Origin: Campanula takesimana
Lineage: Eukaryota; Streptophyta; Magnoliopsida; Asterales; Campanulaceae
Length of the DNA: 64,000 nt
Direction of reading: 5' to 3'
Assembly (NCBI GenBank): GCA_026119855.1
Contig: JAOWBW010000389.1
Span: 937,501-1,001,500 of the forward strand
Made by a program: the position numbers and the translations under genes. Each line of letters opens with the position of its first letter. Positions within the stretch are counted from its first letter, which is position 1. Shown piece after piece: positions 21,037 through 32,826 of this stretch. Below the pieces are notes generated by a model. The model saw nothing but the letters and a program-made list of their open reading frames with translations. It was not told the origin of the DNA and ran no database searches.

Positions 21037-21375
21037 TGGTACCCCTATAGCAATCTGAATAAAGAACACAAACCCACAAGCACAATATGAGAGAATCACA
21101 CACACAAGAACACAAGAATTGTTTACCCGGTTCGTTCAACACATGAACTACGTCCGGGGGAAATTGCCAAGCCAATATATTATTAAACACCTTTTAATAT
21201 GTTGCTACAATGTGTTCTAGGTCGTATCTATGCTTATATAGCAGTACAAGGAAGCCCTAGGTCGATTCGGTAGAGATTGCATCAAAATAGGAAACAAATA
21301 AATTCTGGCCGACAGACCGAGATCCCGCTCGCCCCCCCCCCCACCAGGTGCCCGCTTGAATTAAGTTTTCCAGGC
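21037..21375 (-). mobile_element. Inserted copia LTR-like fragment
   Basis: The sequence between the two RNase H pieces has AACACAAGAATTGTTTACCC and CTACGTCCGGGGGAAATTG, resembling the LTR block also seen at 2880-3000. It replaces the middle of the RNase H. Its ends and TSD are not clear, and orientation is uncertain. Confidence 0.4.
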
Positions 21376-21383
21376 TTCCAAGA

Positions 21384-21584
21384 TGGACAAAGCCAGTGGA
21401 ACCAATATGTATACATTGTGACAGCCAATCTGTAATTGGTAAGGCACAAAGCAACATGTACAATGGTAAGTCGAGACATATGCGTCGAAGTCATAATACC
21501 ATAAGACAACTACTCTCAACTGGTACCATCTCTATTGATTATGTGAAGTCAAAAGATAACTTAGAGGGTCCGTTAACCAAAGGG
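21384..21584 (+). pseudogene. Copia RNase H C-terminal fragment
   Basis: This frame reads ICIHCDSQSVIGKAQSNMYN, then a basic block with RHNTIRQLL, then TISIDYVKSKDNLEGPLTKG. This is the end of RNase H. It is the partner of the piece ending at 21030. The sequence 21590-22184 is the 3' untranslated part up to the second LTR. Confidence 0.85.
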
Positions 21585-22184
21585 TAATAGAGAGGTAGTT
21601 GCGAGATTGACAAGGGGAATGGGTTTAAAGCCTCTTTAGAAGTTAACCACAGCGGAAAACCCAACCTAGCTGACTGGAGATCCCAAGATCTAGGTTCAAA
21701 AAGGGACCACCTAACCGTTAAAAGACTTGTAGTGTCACTGTGGGGATTAACCCCATAACCATTCCTAAAAGTGATATCCCGAGATGAATAAGGTTAAGCC
21801 TATGGCTTTTAATGATTCTTATGGAGTAAAAACCGGGTTACTTAGAAGAATCACCTATGTGAGAGAGAAGTGGGGCCGATTCAAGGAGAATTGTGTGAGG
21901 ATCAATTCTTAGACCCTCTCACATAACCAGGCATTGTGTTCCAGTGCCACAAATGGACACAGCTATGAGAATTGAATTGTGTTAGGGAGATACCAGTGTA
22001 ACGTATATAACTGGATACACAAAAAGCTGACAGTTCAAGAACAGCGTGTCTACTGATTAGTGAGTAGAATAATTATACGTCTACAAGGGAAAGTTCAAAG
22101 GGAAATCCCATACCTATCATATGCAGGTTTTCAACTATTGGAATTTATCACCAAATTCCTCATAATTTCCTTCATGTGGAGAAT

Positions 22185-23184
22185 TGTTGGAAAAATAGTG
22201 TATTTTTATGTATTATGTGAAGGAAATATGATTTATTTCCGTGATAAATAATTTTTCGAATGAAAAAAATTGTTTGTGGGTTTGTGTTCTACTTCATGAG
22301 AACATTGAGATAATGTATTCATTTGTCCAATTTAGTTTTGGGATGAATGAGATACAAAAGCTTGAAGTTGGTGGGTTGAAATGGGGATATTGAGTTTATC
22401 CCACATTGGAAAGAAATGTGAAAGGAAGCTAGTATAAAGGCTTGAGCACTTTAGTAGTGTTCAAGCTTGTATGGCATAGATGCTCTCTCTTGCGCGCAGG
22501 GGGGCGCAAATCATGGACCCAAATTGGCTTGGATCAGCTGAACTCATGTGTGCGCGCGACCTGCGGACACGAATGTAGCACCGATTTGCCTTGTCTGGAA
22601 TAGCTCACCTTTTGCATGTATTTTTGTTTTTTTCAAAATTTTGCATAGATTCATCCCACTGGAATGCAAACTGAATAGCCATGTTATCTTATCTCTTTAT
22701 CTGAAATTAATTAATGGGATTATGGATTATATTTATCCATGTAATTAATTTTCGGATTCAAGGAATGGGTACTCACAGTTGGGTATAAATAGAGCACATC
22801 AGCAACCATTTGAGAAGCAACAGAAAATCCGAGCAATACACTGTTTCAGCAATTTTTCCACAGCATTTCTCTTGTTGCATATTGTTCATTCCTCCTTTGG
22901 CCTCCTGCATTGCATTCTCATGGTGATATTGTTCAGGCACTTAATTCAATTCGTCGGATTGTCTTAGTGCAGGGAAGCATCCGGTTAGTGCGAGTTATCC
23001 TGGGAGACTAGCGTCCGACGACAACCTCAAGCACTCACGGTGAGGGGGAGAATAAGTCTTAAGGACAATGTGTTCAACACATGGATCGGCACAAAACAGT
23101 CAGTCTAGTTTCTGTTTATCTATTCTACAGTTTATTATTTATTTATTCTGTAATTCGAGTTCCTTTTGTATAATTTTCCTAACA
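22185..23184 (+). mobile_element. Copia LTR, second copy
   Basis: This 1000-bp copy begins TGTTGGAAAAATAG and ends TTTTCCTAACA. It matches 14649-15658 with scattered differences. It is followed not by flanking DNA but by another copy of the internal leader. Confidence 0.85.
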
Positions 23185-23805
23185 ATCTTAAGACTTATTC
23201 CTTATGCAAGAGGGCAAGAGGGAACGGAATACAGAACAACATACTAATTTCATTTGTGAGAAAGGATTGCAGATTATAATATTCTTGTGGCATGGTGGCT
23301 ATTGGAGAAAATATTGGAAAGGGACAGAAAAACGGTGGAAAAGAAGCAAATTTCAGCACTGTTTTTCATGACCAGCTGTGGTAAAGCGAAATTTCCCACT
23401 TCGTTAACCGTTAGATCGGTCTGAAATTTTTTGTGCATGTTCAAGACTCATAGAAGAAAAATCTGAAAGGTGGTGATTGGATTCTGATATTTAGAGAAGG
23501 AAATAAAAAATTCGCAGAATAGTAGTTTATGTGAAACAGTTTGCTTTCTACTTGTTTAATGAATTAACCAAGTTGGAAACATTGATGTTCATGACATTAA
23601 CTATGAAACAATGGTGGATATGACTCATAAAGTGGTTATACATCTTGTGATATGTCTTTTATGGATCGTATGAATCATATTGAAGAGATTGGAAAGTTCG
23701 TTGGAACTAAGAACGTTGAAAGATCAAGTCTTTAACGTTACTTTGACAAAGATAATAGGGTTTTTGAAAGAAGTTGTTAAAACCTATTATGGTTAATAGT
23801 GACAT
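23185..23805 (+). mobile_element. Second copy of the copia leader, truncated
   Basis: The stretch matches 15659-15710 joined to 17557-18110, so it is the internal leader without the solo LTR. It ends abruptly in the first unit of the hairpin array, where Tat gag sequence begins. It implies an LTR-internal-LTR-internal arrangement, either from unequal recombination or from two neighbouring elements. Confidence 0.8.
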
Positions 23806-26391
23806 AGGGTGTCTTTCCATCTCTCCCCAATCTCCATTATCGGGGTGTTGAATTCCAAGATGGTTACTGTTGCTGGTTCTTCAGACTTAATCACGTTTAT
23901 GGCATTGTTGTTGTGGAACGGATTGTTGACCACATTTGGGCCTCGGGGATATTCAAGCTTTCCTTTGTTAATCAAGTCTAAAATGATACGCTTCACCACT
24001 GAGCATTCATCGGTGTTATGCCCATGGTAATTGTGGAAGGCACACTTCTTGTTGACATCAAGGTACCTCTCAGGATTTTTGGGTTGGAAGTTGACAAGAG
24101 GTTTTACAAGGCCTTTCTTAACCAATCCCTCGAACACCTTGCCTAGAGGCATTCCAAAGTCCTTGAACCTCACAAACCGGTGCTTATCCGAGTTACCCAT
24201 CCTTGGCGGGTCATGTCTTGGGTTTTCCCCTTGGATGTTGTTAACAATTCCCGAGGTTTCCTTCCCTTTGTTGGTGGCTGGGGGCGGTACCTATAGGAGT
24301 TTCCACTGCATTGGGCGGAAGATTGCTCATTGAGAGCCTTTTCAAACTTGGACCCGGCGGTGACCATGGCTCAGAGGTTGGGATAGAAGTGATGACTGAT
24401 CAAGGCTCGTAACTGAGGTTTCAAACATGATTGGAAGATGTCCAATTGTTCGTCCTCGGTCGGTGGGTTAGAAATTTCTCCAAGCTTGTAATTCAATCTC
24501 CTATAAAATTCACCAATCGATTCGCCACCCTTTTGCGTGGTGCTTTGCAAATCTGTGCGGTTTGTCTCCCATTCTAAGTTACACCGGTACTTGGTGACGA
24601 ATGTTTCTTTGATTCGATCCCATGTGGCTCGGGATTCATCCTTTAAATTGAAGAACCATTTGAGTGCATTTCCTCTTAAGGAGAGTTGGAAATGGTCATC
24701 CAATTGTTGTACTGTAAACCCCTTTGCCCTCATTTCTAAGGTGTAAGCATTGATGTGGGTTTGGGGACAAATAGTTCCATCGAATTTGTTGATTTTCGGC
24801 ATTTTGAACTTGTGAGGTAGGGGGACAATCTTGTCGGGGTCGGTGAATCCCAAAGAGGATTTCCTTCCGTTGATTCCTTCAAACTTCGCCTCAATTTGTT
24901 TCAATTTTTCTACCAACCATCCCATTTGGGGATCCATATGCTCGAGTTTATTGACCCCATGATTTGGCTTGTCACCGGAACTGTGGTCGGAGGCACAGTG
25001 GTGGATAGGATCACGGGAGGTAGGGGTGTTCACGGTCCGGTCCGGTCCGGTCCGGTTTTTGTCTAAATTTCACAAAACCGGGACCAGACCAATAGTGCGG
25101 TTTTGTAAAAATTTAGAACCAGGACCGGACCAATACTTTTCAGAACCGATGTCATTGGTCCTGTTCTATTAATCCGGTTCCGGTCCGGTTCTACGGTTCT
25201 ACCTATATACAAATTTTTCCACTCAAAACAATACATCCGTAAGCCTAAAACTAAAATAATTGAACATAGTGGTCTCAGCTCTCAACAATTCAAAGTCAAA
25301 CCACATGAAATATTAGGTGCAACTGCAAAGCATGAAGTTAATTATATTGGGAAAAAACAAACATGTGTTTTTGCTTAAATTATAAAATTAATGAATCACT
25401 TTCAAAAAAACAACTGTGTATATATAATACTATAGATATCAAAGAGATAGAAACAAGTACTACTGTAATACATACATACATATATATATATATATAATTT
25501 TATATATATTATGAATATATATTATACTATATATGAATGATTGGTCCGGTCCGGTCCAAAACCGTGTATATTTTTAAAAAAACCAGGACCGGACCAATTA
25601 ACCGGTTCTAGAGGATTTTGGAACCAGAACCGAACCAACACTATTGGTTCGGTCCGGTTTTTATTGGTTCGGTCCGGTTCTATTGGTCCGGTCCGGTTCC
25701 TACTTTTTTTTTCACAGCCCTAACGGGAGGAAAGTTTTAAAGTGGCACGTGGGTGTAGACATACCCATGTGCGGGATTGCTGGTAGGGATATATGGTGGG
25801 GCGGCATCATAAGCCTGTGCCGCCGGGTTATAAAATGGGTATGACGCTCCTTGGGATGCGATTGGCAAAGTTGGGGGTGGAAAACCAATGGTGGCTGGTG
25901 CTAATGGCGCCCGGATCATCGAGATTGGGCTGTGCGGGTAAATCCGGGCGGTTATAAAAGAAAACCGCTTGGCGGGGCAAAGGGAGATTGGGTCACATGA
26001 ACGTTTTGGGAATAGTAGTTTGGAATATGGGATGTGAGGTCACCACATTACTGTAAGTTTGGGGAGGAGGAACTCGGTTGTAGCTTCGTGGTTGCAGATT
26101 TTTTACCTCCTCTTCATCGGTGATTTCCACAAAAGACCCATCGTTTTCGAACATGACTGCTACCCCTTTCTGTCTCAGGGCTTCCACTACCCTACTTTGC
26201 ATTTCTTCCTGATGTTTGCGGATATTCTCTTCCCGGGCCCTGGCGGCCTCTAAAGCTTGTACCAATTCTTCCCTGGTAAGACCATTCGGATCCACTGCAT
26301 TATCACCCCCACTACTACTTCCCGTTGGGCTAGTCATTCTGAGAAGTATGAGCGAAGCCGCTGACGAAGTATCGAACTCGGCACTAATCAA
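23806..26391 (-). pseudogene. Tat/Ogre-type gypsy gag, broken by hAT element
   Basis: Gag is read from 26391 downwards. Its N-terminal part (26391-25993) has a coiled-coil-prone stretch rich in E, R and A. After a stop the reading continues through a proline-rich part (25919-25737), a 702-bp hAT insert, then the retrotransposon gag core (25012-24371; blocks RGNALKWFFNLKDESRATWD and GEFYRRLNYKLGEI). A frame change follows, then a C-terminal part (24200-23806) with the metal-binding-like CAFHNYHGHNTDEC. The product would form the particle shell. Protease, RT and integrase are missing because the element ends at 23805. It is closely related to the gag of the plus-strand element at 32827. Confidence 0.85.
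25021..25722. mobile_element. Non-autonomous hAT element, 702 bp
   Basis: The ends are TAGGGGTGTTC and ...CAGCCCTA. A perfect 8-bp TSD (ACGGGAGG) flanks it at 25013-25020 and 25723-25730. Both subterminal regions are made of CCGGTCCGGT-type words, in direct and inverted order (25034-25200 and 25540-25700). The centre is AT-rich with TA repeats. There is no transposase. Confidence 0.9.
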
Positions 26392-28048
26392 ACGGTGACC
26401 CGTAACTCTTATCCACTTCTTACGAGCTGTGGGGATATGGAGGTTTGTTCAGACTTGGGTATTGACTCGGGCTAGTGTTTGGGTAAAAAGGCTTAGGCTC
26501 ATGCAACATGAAAGTTTATTTTCTTTTATTGTTCATGTTTAGTTAAAACGCATTTTATTCTTAGATGGCTGGAAAAGATTTCTCTTCTTTTTCGTAACTA
26601 TTCTAAATCCTGGATCAGTGGAGGCCATCAATACTCCTATAAGCCCCTCATTTTTTACCTGTATTGCACACCCCAAAGGACGGACTATCCCGGGCGAGGT
26701 CCTATAGGGCACGCGGCTTCCACCAACCAAAAGAACCATTCCTAAAGTCTAGTGCGTCGTGAGGTTCCAATGCGTGTGCCATCCTTATCATGATTAAGCC
26801 CCAGTCAACGTCAAAATTGATTTAGTGCTTTAGCGGAATTTCAGCGTGACCTCATTTTAATGAGGGACCTCGGACCTTAACATTGGGCTTAAGGATGATT
26901 GGGGTGGGCTAAGCATTAGGACTTAACGACACGGTGTCAACCTATCCTTAATACATGACTTTTGTTAATTATGGTTGGAATTAACGCATAGGTCAAGGAC
27001 CGGGTCAAAGATGACCTTGGTCACACTTTCTTTCACAAGGAGTCGTGAAATTGGGTGTTAACATGGCCATAATTAATGTTTGGACACGTAATAGGGACAT
27101 GATGATGTGAGCTATACCAAAAACCAACCGTGGTCATGGTATTTGTGTGTCACGAACAATGTGTGGTTGACTCGGCTCGGAAGGGGAGGTGGAATGGACC
27201 CGTGCGCGCGAGAATGGAACAAGAGCACCAATCAAGCTGCATCGTGGCATCCATCCCGGGTTTTAAGGGTTTTTGATACGTGCACTAGTTCGAGTGCGCG
27301 TAGTGTGAAGTCTTCCACTTTCCCTTTTGAGTTAAAATATGAATTTTCAGTTTGTTTTAACATGATGAGCAAGGGTATATACAAGATATGCACAAGCAAC
27401 TTAAACAAGTAATCAAACAAAGATATGAACAAATAAGAAACTTGAAAAATCAAATTTTGTACATGAAGAAGGTTGTGCACAATCAAAGGTTTTGAAAACC
27501 AAGAAATTTTTGCAAGAGGAGCAAGGCCCTTTAAAAATCAATTTATACAAAAAGATTGTGCACAACAAAAGGATTTTGAAAACCAAATTTTTATGAAAGA
27601 GGGTTATGCACAATGAGGCCTTGAAAACCCAAGATTTTATGTCCAAAATTTGTGCGTAACCGGGATTTGGAAAACAAGTTTCGGTTCAAGAAAACAAAGG
27701 CGTATGTGCACAAATAAATGCTGTAAATTGGAACCTGGACAAGCAGGAGCAAAAGGGACCATTAGAATGTTTCTTCCCTGCAAGAAATTGTTAATTTGAA
27801 ACATTCTGTGGGCCCGGGAAAACCAGCCGTATGGCTAGTGGAGGGGTCCCATTATTTTTTGCAATTTTCCAGTTTCTGATTCTTCAAGCCCCAGTTATTG
27901 TGTTTCCAGAGCAGTTTCATTTCCAGAAATCAAAACAGAAACATAAAATACACACAAAATATGTACAAAGTCAACAAACGGGATGGGAGTTTGACCCACG
28001 CAAAAGTGCCCCCAAAGCTTCTAAAAAGAAGTTTGGAAACACTTTATT
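26392..28048 (-). mobile_element. Leader of the minus-strand Tat-like element
   Basis: The untranslated leader runs between PBS and gag. A block at 26560-26740 (minus) matches the leader of the plus-strand Tat element at 32600-32790, for example GGAGGCCATCA and CCTATAGGGC. No ORF is convincing. It also contains a degenerate repeat array. Confidence 0.65.
27420..27720. repeat. Degenerate tandem repeat in the Tat leader
   Basis: Four to five loose units of about 60-70 bp carry GTGCACAA followed by an A/G stretch and TTTTGAAAACC. They lie in the leader, where the plus-strand Tat element has a different minisatellite. Confidence 0.5.
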
Positions 28049-28065
28049 CCCCAGTGGAGTCGCCA
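28049..28065 (-). other. Primer binding site, Tat/Ogre type
   Basis: Read on the minus strand this is TGGCGACTCCACTGGGG, one base inside the LTR end. Ogre-type elements are known to use a PBS of this kind, described as complementary to tRNA-Arg. Confidence 0.75.
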
Positions 28066-28066
28066 C

Positions 28067-29220
28067 TGTAAGATACCCGCGGGAAAAAACACGGAAAAGT
28101 TCCCCTCGAGAATCAAACATGGCACTTTATGTTCAAAAAACGGAGTCACCACATTAAATTAATTTTAAACTCAATTTTAACAAAAAAAAGTTAGAGAAAA
28201 TGAGTTCGGAGGTCTGGTTACGTCTTGGGAATAAATTTTCATCGTTCACCCAATCCGCCTCGGAAAAAACGAGTCTCCCTAAGTTTGTTGACAAAAAACG
28301 TGCAAGTGTGTGTGTGTGTATTTTAAAATGGGAGAAACTGACTTTTAACAGAAATCAGTTAAAAAATTAACAGAAAGGGGTTTAATTGCAAAGGTTTTGA
28401 CAGAATGGGATTAAAACTGTGAAAAGCAATTCCCCGGAAAAACCATCCGTACGGTTGGTGATGGTTGTCCTGGAAATTTACAGATTTATCAGAAATAGTC
28501 CAGTTCCAGGCAGAAATAGAGCATCCTGCTGAAACTGGACAGAATGTGATCTTTTCAGATTACTTTGTGGTACAATAACATGTATACCAATCATCCCTAT
28601 GTCATTGATCATCAATTAGACACCAAAAACACATGATTTTTGGTATGATCAAGGCAATAATTGGGGAAAGAAAACAAAGTTGATAAACATGGCTTTTGAG
28701 CCAACACAACCATTTGGATGATTAAAGATAGAGACTTTAACCCCCCAAATGGATAATTTATTCAAGACAAAGCTTTGGGACATCCAAAATCAACCTTTGG
28801 ATGGATAAAGATTGAGTCTCTATCATCCAAAGGGACATTATTAAGACTTAGGTCAAAGTTTGGATGGTAAAAATTAAGACTTTACCACCCAAACTTGATT
28901 ATCATAACATAAACATAATTATACATATGCAAGGGCTCTCTCCAAATGTGCAATGGATCACCAAGCCAAAAGTAAATACATTTAATTAAATGACATTATT
29001 ATAAATGACATGAAAGTAAATAACATTAATCATAACAAGCCTTGACCATCTTTGGTTTGTAACCCTTAATCACACACAAGGTATGAGGGCACCATGAATC
29101 ATTTCAAGGCTTGGTTCCATTTAATAATATCTCAAGAAATAAAAATACATTACATAGATAAGAACATGAACAAGTAAATAAAGAAGTGAAGAGGAGGTGG
29201 GGGAGAAGGAGGCTTCACCA
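28067..29220 (-). mobile_element. 5' LTR of the minus-strand Tat-like element
   Basis: The gag-proximal end is TGTAAGATACCCG at 28067 (CA on the minus strand). The block 28205-28280 (TCTGGTTACGTC, TCACCCAATCCGCCTC) has the look of Tat/Ogre LTR ends. The outer end could not be fixed; it lies before the copia pol sequence starting at 29250. The purine-rich block 29183-29212 may mark it. Confidence 0.5.
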
Positions 29221-29249
29221 ATTTTGATTCTAGCCTTTCTTCCTCTCTT

Positions 29250-30545
29250 TCACTCAATTCTCACAATATTTGTATTGTCTTCAAATAATGTTGTTGAACT
29301 TTTTACATCCAAATCCATTCCACACGTCCCTCGTGTGTGTTTAATCATTGATCTTAACCAAACACATTCGCAGCTTGCTTCGTGGATTGCAATAATTTCG
29401 GCATGATTTGATAAAGTGGCGACTAACGTCTGTTTCGTGGAACACCATGATATAGATGTAGATCCAGTTGTAAATAAATAACCTGTCTGAGATCGAGCCT
29501 TATGGGGATCAGATAAATAACATGCATCTGCATAGCCAATAAGCTGTGATCCACAATTATATGAATAAAATAAGCCCATCTCAGTAGTTCCTCGGAGATA
29601 ACGAAATATGTGCTTTATTCCATTCCAATGTCTTCAGGTTGGATTGGAACTATATCTTACTAATAAATTTACCGAGAATGCAATATCAGGTCTTGTATTA
29701 TTAGCGAGGTACATTAATGCACCAATTGCACTAAGATATGGTACTTCTGGACCAATGACTTTTTCATTATTTTCTTGAGGCCGAAACACGTTCTTTTTCA
29801 CATCAAGTGATCGAACAACCATTGGGGTACTCAATGGATATGCTTTGTCCATATAGAAACGTTTCAGGACTTTTTCTGTATAAGTTGATTGATGGACAAG
29901 TATACCTTGTTTAAGGTACTCGATCTGTAGGCCAAGACAAAACTCTTTCTTTCCCAGATCTTTTATCTCAAATTCTTTCTTTAAGTAATTAACAGCTATT
30001 GAAAGTTCTTCTGGACTTCCATTAATATTGAGATCATCAACATAAACAACAATTATTACAATCCTGAAACCGACTTTCTAATGAAAATACATGGACAAAT
30101 AAGATCATTCGTGTATACTTCTTTTGCCAAGTATTCACCAAGACGGTTATACCACATCCGTCCTGATTGTTTTAAACCATACAAAGATCTTTGTAATTTA
30201 ATAGAACAAACTTCCCGGAACTTTGAATTGCGTGCATCAGACATCTTGAATCCTTCTAGGATTCTCATATAAATATCATTGTCAAGTCTGCCATACAAAT
30301 ATGCAGTGACAACATCCATTAAACGCATATCAAGCTTTTCATGTATTGCCAGACTAACGAGATAGCGAAATGTAATTGCATCCACCACAGGAGAATATGT
30401 CACCTCATAATCAATTTCAGGTATTTGAGAAAATCCTTGTGCAACAAGATGTGCTTTATATCTTATTATTTTTCCTTCTTCATTTCATTTTCGCACAAAG
30501 ACCCATTTGTACCCTACTGGTTTTACACTTTCAGGTGTACGGGCT
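29250..30545 (-). pseudogene. Copia RT-RNase H, truncated
   Basis: The minus strand encodes copia pol in pieces. It starts at the RT beginning (VKPVGYKWVFVRK, about 30525), continues with YSPVVDAITFRYLVSLAIHE (30403 downwards) and SLYGLKQSGRMWYNRL, then PEVPYLSAIGALMYLANNTR (29730), and RNase H (IGYADACYLSDPHKARSQTG; EDNTNIVRIE). The catalytic Tyr-x-Asp-Asp is still readable near 30030 (VDDLN) in a different frame. Frame changes and stops separate the pieces. The element is cut at 30546 by the Tat LTR and at 29250 on the other side, so neither end nor LTR is kept. Confidence 0.85.
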
Positions 30546-30745
30546 TGTTAGTACCCGACCTGAAAATGAGTTTATTAGGATTTTCCCAAAATACAAGGAC
30601 TTTATAGGAATTAGAAACCTTGCAAAGACTTGTCCCGGATTCCCAAAATATCTCATTTATGGCAAAATCTATCAAATTAGGTAGTAAATGGTTTCCTTAA
30701 AACCATGCAGAAACCCTAGCTTAAGAATCAAGTCAGCCGGCATTC

Positions 30746-30830
30746 TTGGCCACGCGGCCAACCTTGCTCCGCGTTGATCTTGGCCACGCGGCCACTCTTG
30801 TCACCGGCTTCAACCATGGCCAGGCGGCCA
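30746..30830 (+). promoter_or_regulatory. Triple GC-rich word upstream of TATA
   Basis: TTGGCCACGCGGCCA occurs at 30746-30760 and 30780-30794, and as ATGGCCAGGCGGCCA at 30816-30830. The word is nearly palindromic and lies 50-130 bases upstream of the TATA box, where an LTR enhancer would be. Confidence 0.5.
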
Positions 30831-30877
30831 ACCTTGCGCTGGATGATCTGGACCGTCAGATCTCTCCCTCAGTTTGC

Positions 30878-30886
30878 TATATAAAT
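30878..30886 (+). promoter_or_regulatory. TATA box of Tat LTR
   Basis: TATATAAAT lies about 330 bases into the LTR, downstream of the triple GC-rich word. Confidence 0.6.
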
Positions 30887-31694
30887 CAATCTCATGCTAT
30901 TGGTTTAAGGGTCCGATTTTGAGAGCTCTAAGTACGAATTTTGGAGTTCTTAAACAATATTTTGCTCTCTAATTAACATTCAAACACTCAAGAAGATCCA
31001 AGGTTTATTTCTTGCCAACATAGGTAAGTTTTCTAACTTTTTTCTTCGTGTTCTCGCATTATTCTTAATGTAGATCTTTTATATTCATGTTCGTACATGT
31101 TTATTCACAGTTTCTTCGTATGCTTCGCATGTTTATTCATATGTTCATATATGTTCTTCGCATGTTCTTCGTGTTCATAGATTAAAACCTTATTTATGCT
31201 ATATTTAGGGTTGCGATCTTCATAATTACATGTTATTTCATAGCCGATGATGATCGAGGGTTCATCAACCGAGGATGATCTAGGAACTACTTCTAAACCC
31301 TAATCTTTAGGTAATTCCCCCCTCATTATGCATGATCCCGATTCTTCTGCCTATTCTAATTCTCTGCGAACTACGCTGACCTGAGCTTCTCACATTGAGA
31401 GGAACGTAGGCAATCTTCGGATCCGGTCTAAATCACTAACACACTACTAACACATTCATCATGATAGAAAGACCGATCAATTCGGGCAATAGGAGTGATA
31501 ACGTCCAATATTCTTCTCTTGTTGTAATTTGACCACCGAACCCATTAAACATGCTTTTTTCAATGTTTTGGCTTTAATTAAAACGGCGTGGCGACTCTCA
31601 TAATTTTAATGTCGTTAAGAATATTCCCTTTGTAAATAAAAATAATCACAAGATACTTCCCATGCGTCGCTTCATCGGAAAGGGGTATTCACAG

Positions 31695-31712
31695 TGGCGA
31701 CTCTGCTGGGGA
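31695..31712 (+). other. Primer binding site, Tat/Ogre type
   Basis: TGGCGACTCTGCTGGGGA starts one base after the LTR. It matches the PBS of the minus-strand element at 28049-28065 apart from a few bases in the middle. Confidence 0.85.
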
Positions 31713-31765
31713 CTGCTTTGAAACTTTTTCAAACTTAGTGGGTCTAACTTTCGTGCACATCATGA

Positions 31766-31965
31766 TGCTTGCCATGTTTACACATGCACACACTTGCCAT
31801 ATTTACACATGCACCTCACACACTTGCCATGTTTACACATGCACCCTACACACACTTGCCATGTTTACACATGCACCCTACACACACTTGCCATGTTTAC
31901 ACATGCACACACCTGCCATGTTTGCACATGCACACTTGCCATGTTCACACATGCACCCGCGCACT
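31766..31965 (+). repeat. Minisatellite in the Tat leader
   Basis: About seven units share CTTGCCATGTTTACACATGC, separated by ACACA or CCTACACACA. All forward frames stay partly open and give repeated H, C and T peptides. I treat these as a by-product of the repeat. Confidence 0.92.
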
Positions 31966-32826
31966 CCGCCGTGTTAATACTTGTACTTTGTTGATACTTG
32001 TACTTTGTATATGCCTTGTATCCTTGTACCCTTGTTATCTTCGCTTTAGTATTAGGGTCAAACAAAACTCTGCTATGCTCCCTTGTACAGTATTCTCTCT
32101 TTCTCTCTCTCTCATGCATTGCATTGCATCATCCTAACATTAAAAACTTCTTTCTTTTCTCCTTAAAAAGAACTAGTTTCTTGCCACACACTACCACTAG
32201 TCCGTGTCAGCACTGCACAGGTCCCCATTACCCGGAGTATTCGATGTGCAGGAATTTGTGTGCTACTGCCGCACTCTTTTCGAGTCACTCGTCTATTCCA
32301 CTCACCGTATACGGTGGGAACCTTTTACCTAACCCGTGTCAACCCACTAGTATAGGTATCACACCTAGGTTTTGACCGGTTGGTTTGGCTAGCTTTTTCT
32401 TAATAGTCAATTAACGTGCTGTCTATGTCGAGTCATCCCCAAGTCAATGATGAATCGAGATCTTTGAGAGAAAGTGCACAAAAAAGTGATTTCCCTACAA
32501 GGGACGTGCCATGGTGAGACGAGTGTTTATTGTCAAGATCTCCGCTCATCATTAACTTGCGTAGGATGTAACATAGACGTCACGTTAAATGCATTTAAGG
32601 AAGGGTTAGTCGTAGGATCCGATGGTTGGTGGAAGCCGCTTGCCCTATAGGACCCTCGCCCAAATTGTCCGTTTGGGGGTGTGTAATGCAGGTGAAAAAC
32701 GAGGGGTCTATAGACGTAATGATGGCCTCCACTGACCGTAGTCTTCTAACTAGTTGCGAAAAAGGGGTACCCCTTCCAACCAATTAGGATGTAAATAATG
32801 TATGTTTTTGTAAATTAAAATATACT
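31966..32826 (+). mobile_element. Untranslated leader of the Tat element
   Basis: This is non-coding. The part 32600-32790 corresponds to the leader of the minus-strand sibling (26560-26740). A CT-rich patch (32094-32114) and an AT-rich stretch just before gag are the only other marks. Confidence 0.6.

Larger units (their letters stand above)
15659..22184 (+). mobile_element. Internal region of a decayed copia element
   Basis: This lies between two matching LTRs. In order it holds a leader, a nested solo LTR (15711-17551), a hairpin repeat array (18061-18285), gag traces with a nested hAT MITE, traces of integrase around 20130-20170 (PYEVWKRRPTY), an RT/RNase H piece (20767-21030), an inserted LTR fragment, and the end of RNase H (21384-21584). 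A purine-rich GTGGAGAAT stands just before the second LTR. The normal PBS for tRNA-Met is not seen after the first LTR. Most coding sequence is lost or unreadable. Confidence 0.75.
30546..31693 (+). mobile_element. 5' LTR of the plus-strand Tat-lineage gypsy
   Basis: The 1148-bp LTR begins TGTTAGTACCCGACC and ends GGGGTATTCACA, one base before the PBS. A TATA box lies at 30878. Three copies of a TTGGCCACGCGGCCA word lie just upstream of it. A block around 31368-31430 (GAACTACGCTGACCTGAG ... GAACGTAGGCA) recurs in the 3' part of the element at 40556-40615. A matching 3' LTR is not found in the window. Confidence 0.82.

Noticed and set aside
31766..31965. CRISPR-like spacing of repeats
   Set aside because: The spacers are short, repeated and not unique, and the setting is a plant gypsy leader.
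31738..32137. Overlapping His/Cys-rich frames
   Set aside because: They follow from the ACACATGC minisatellite in all frames and lie in an untranslated leader.
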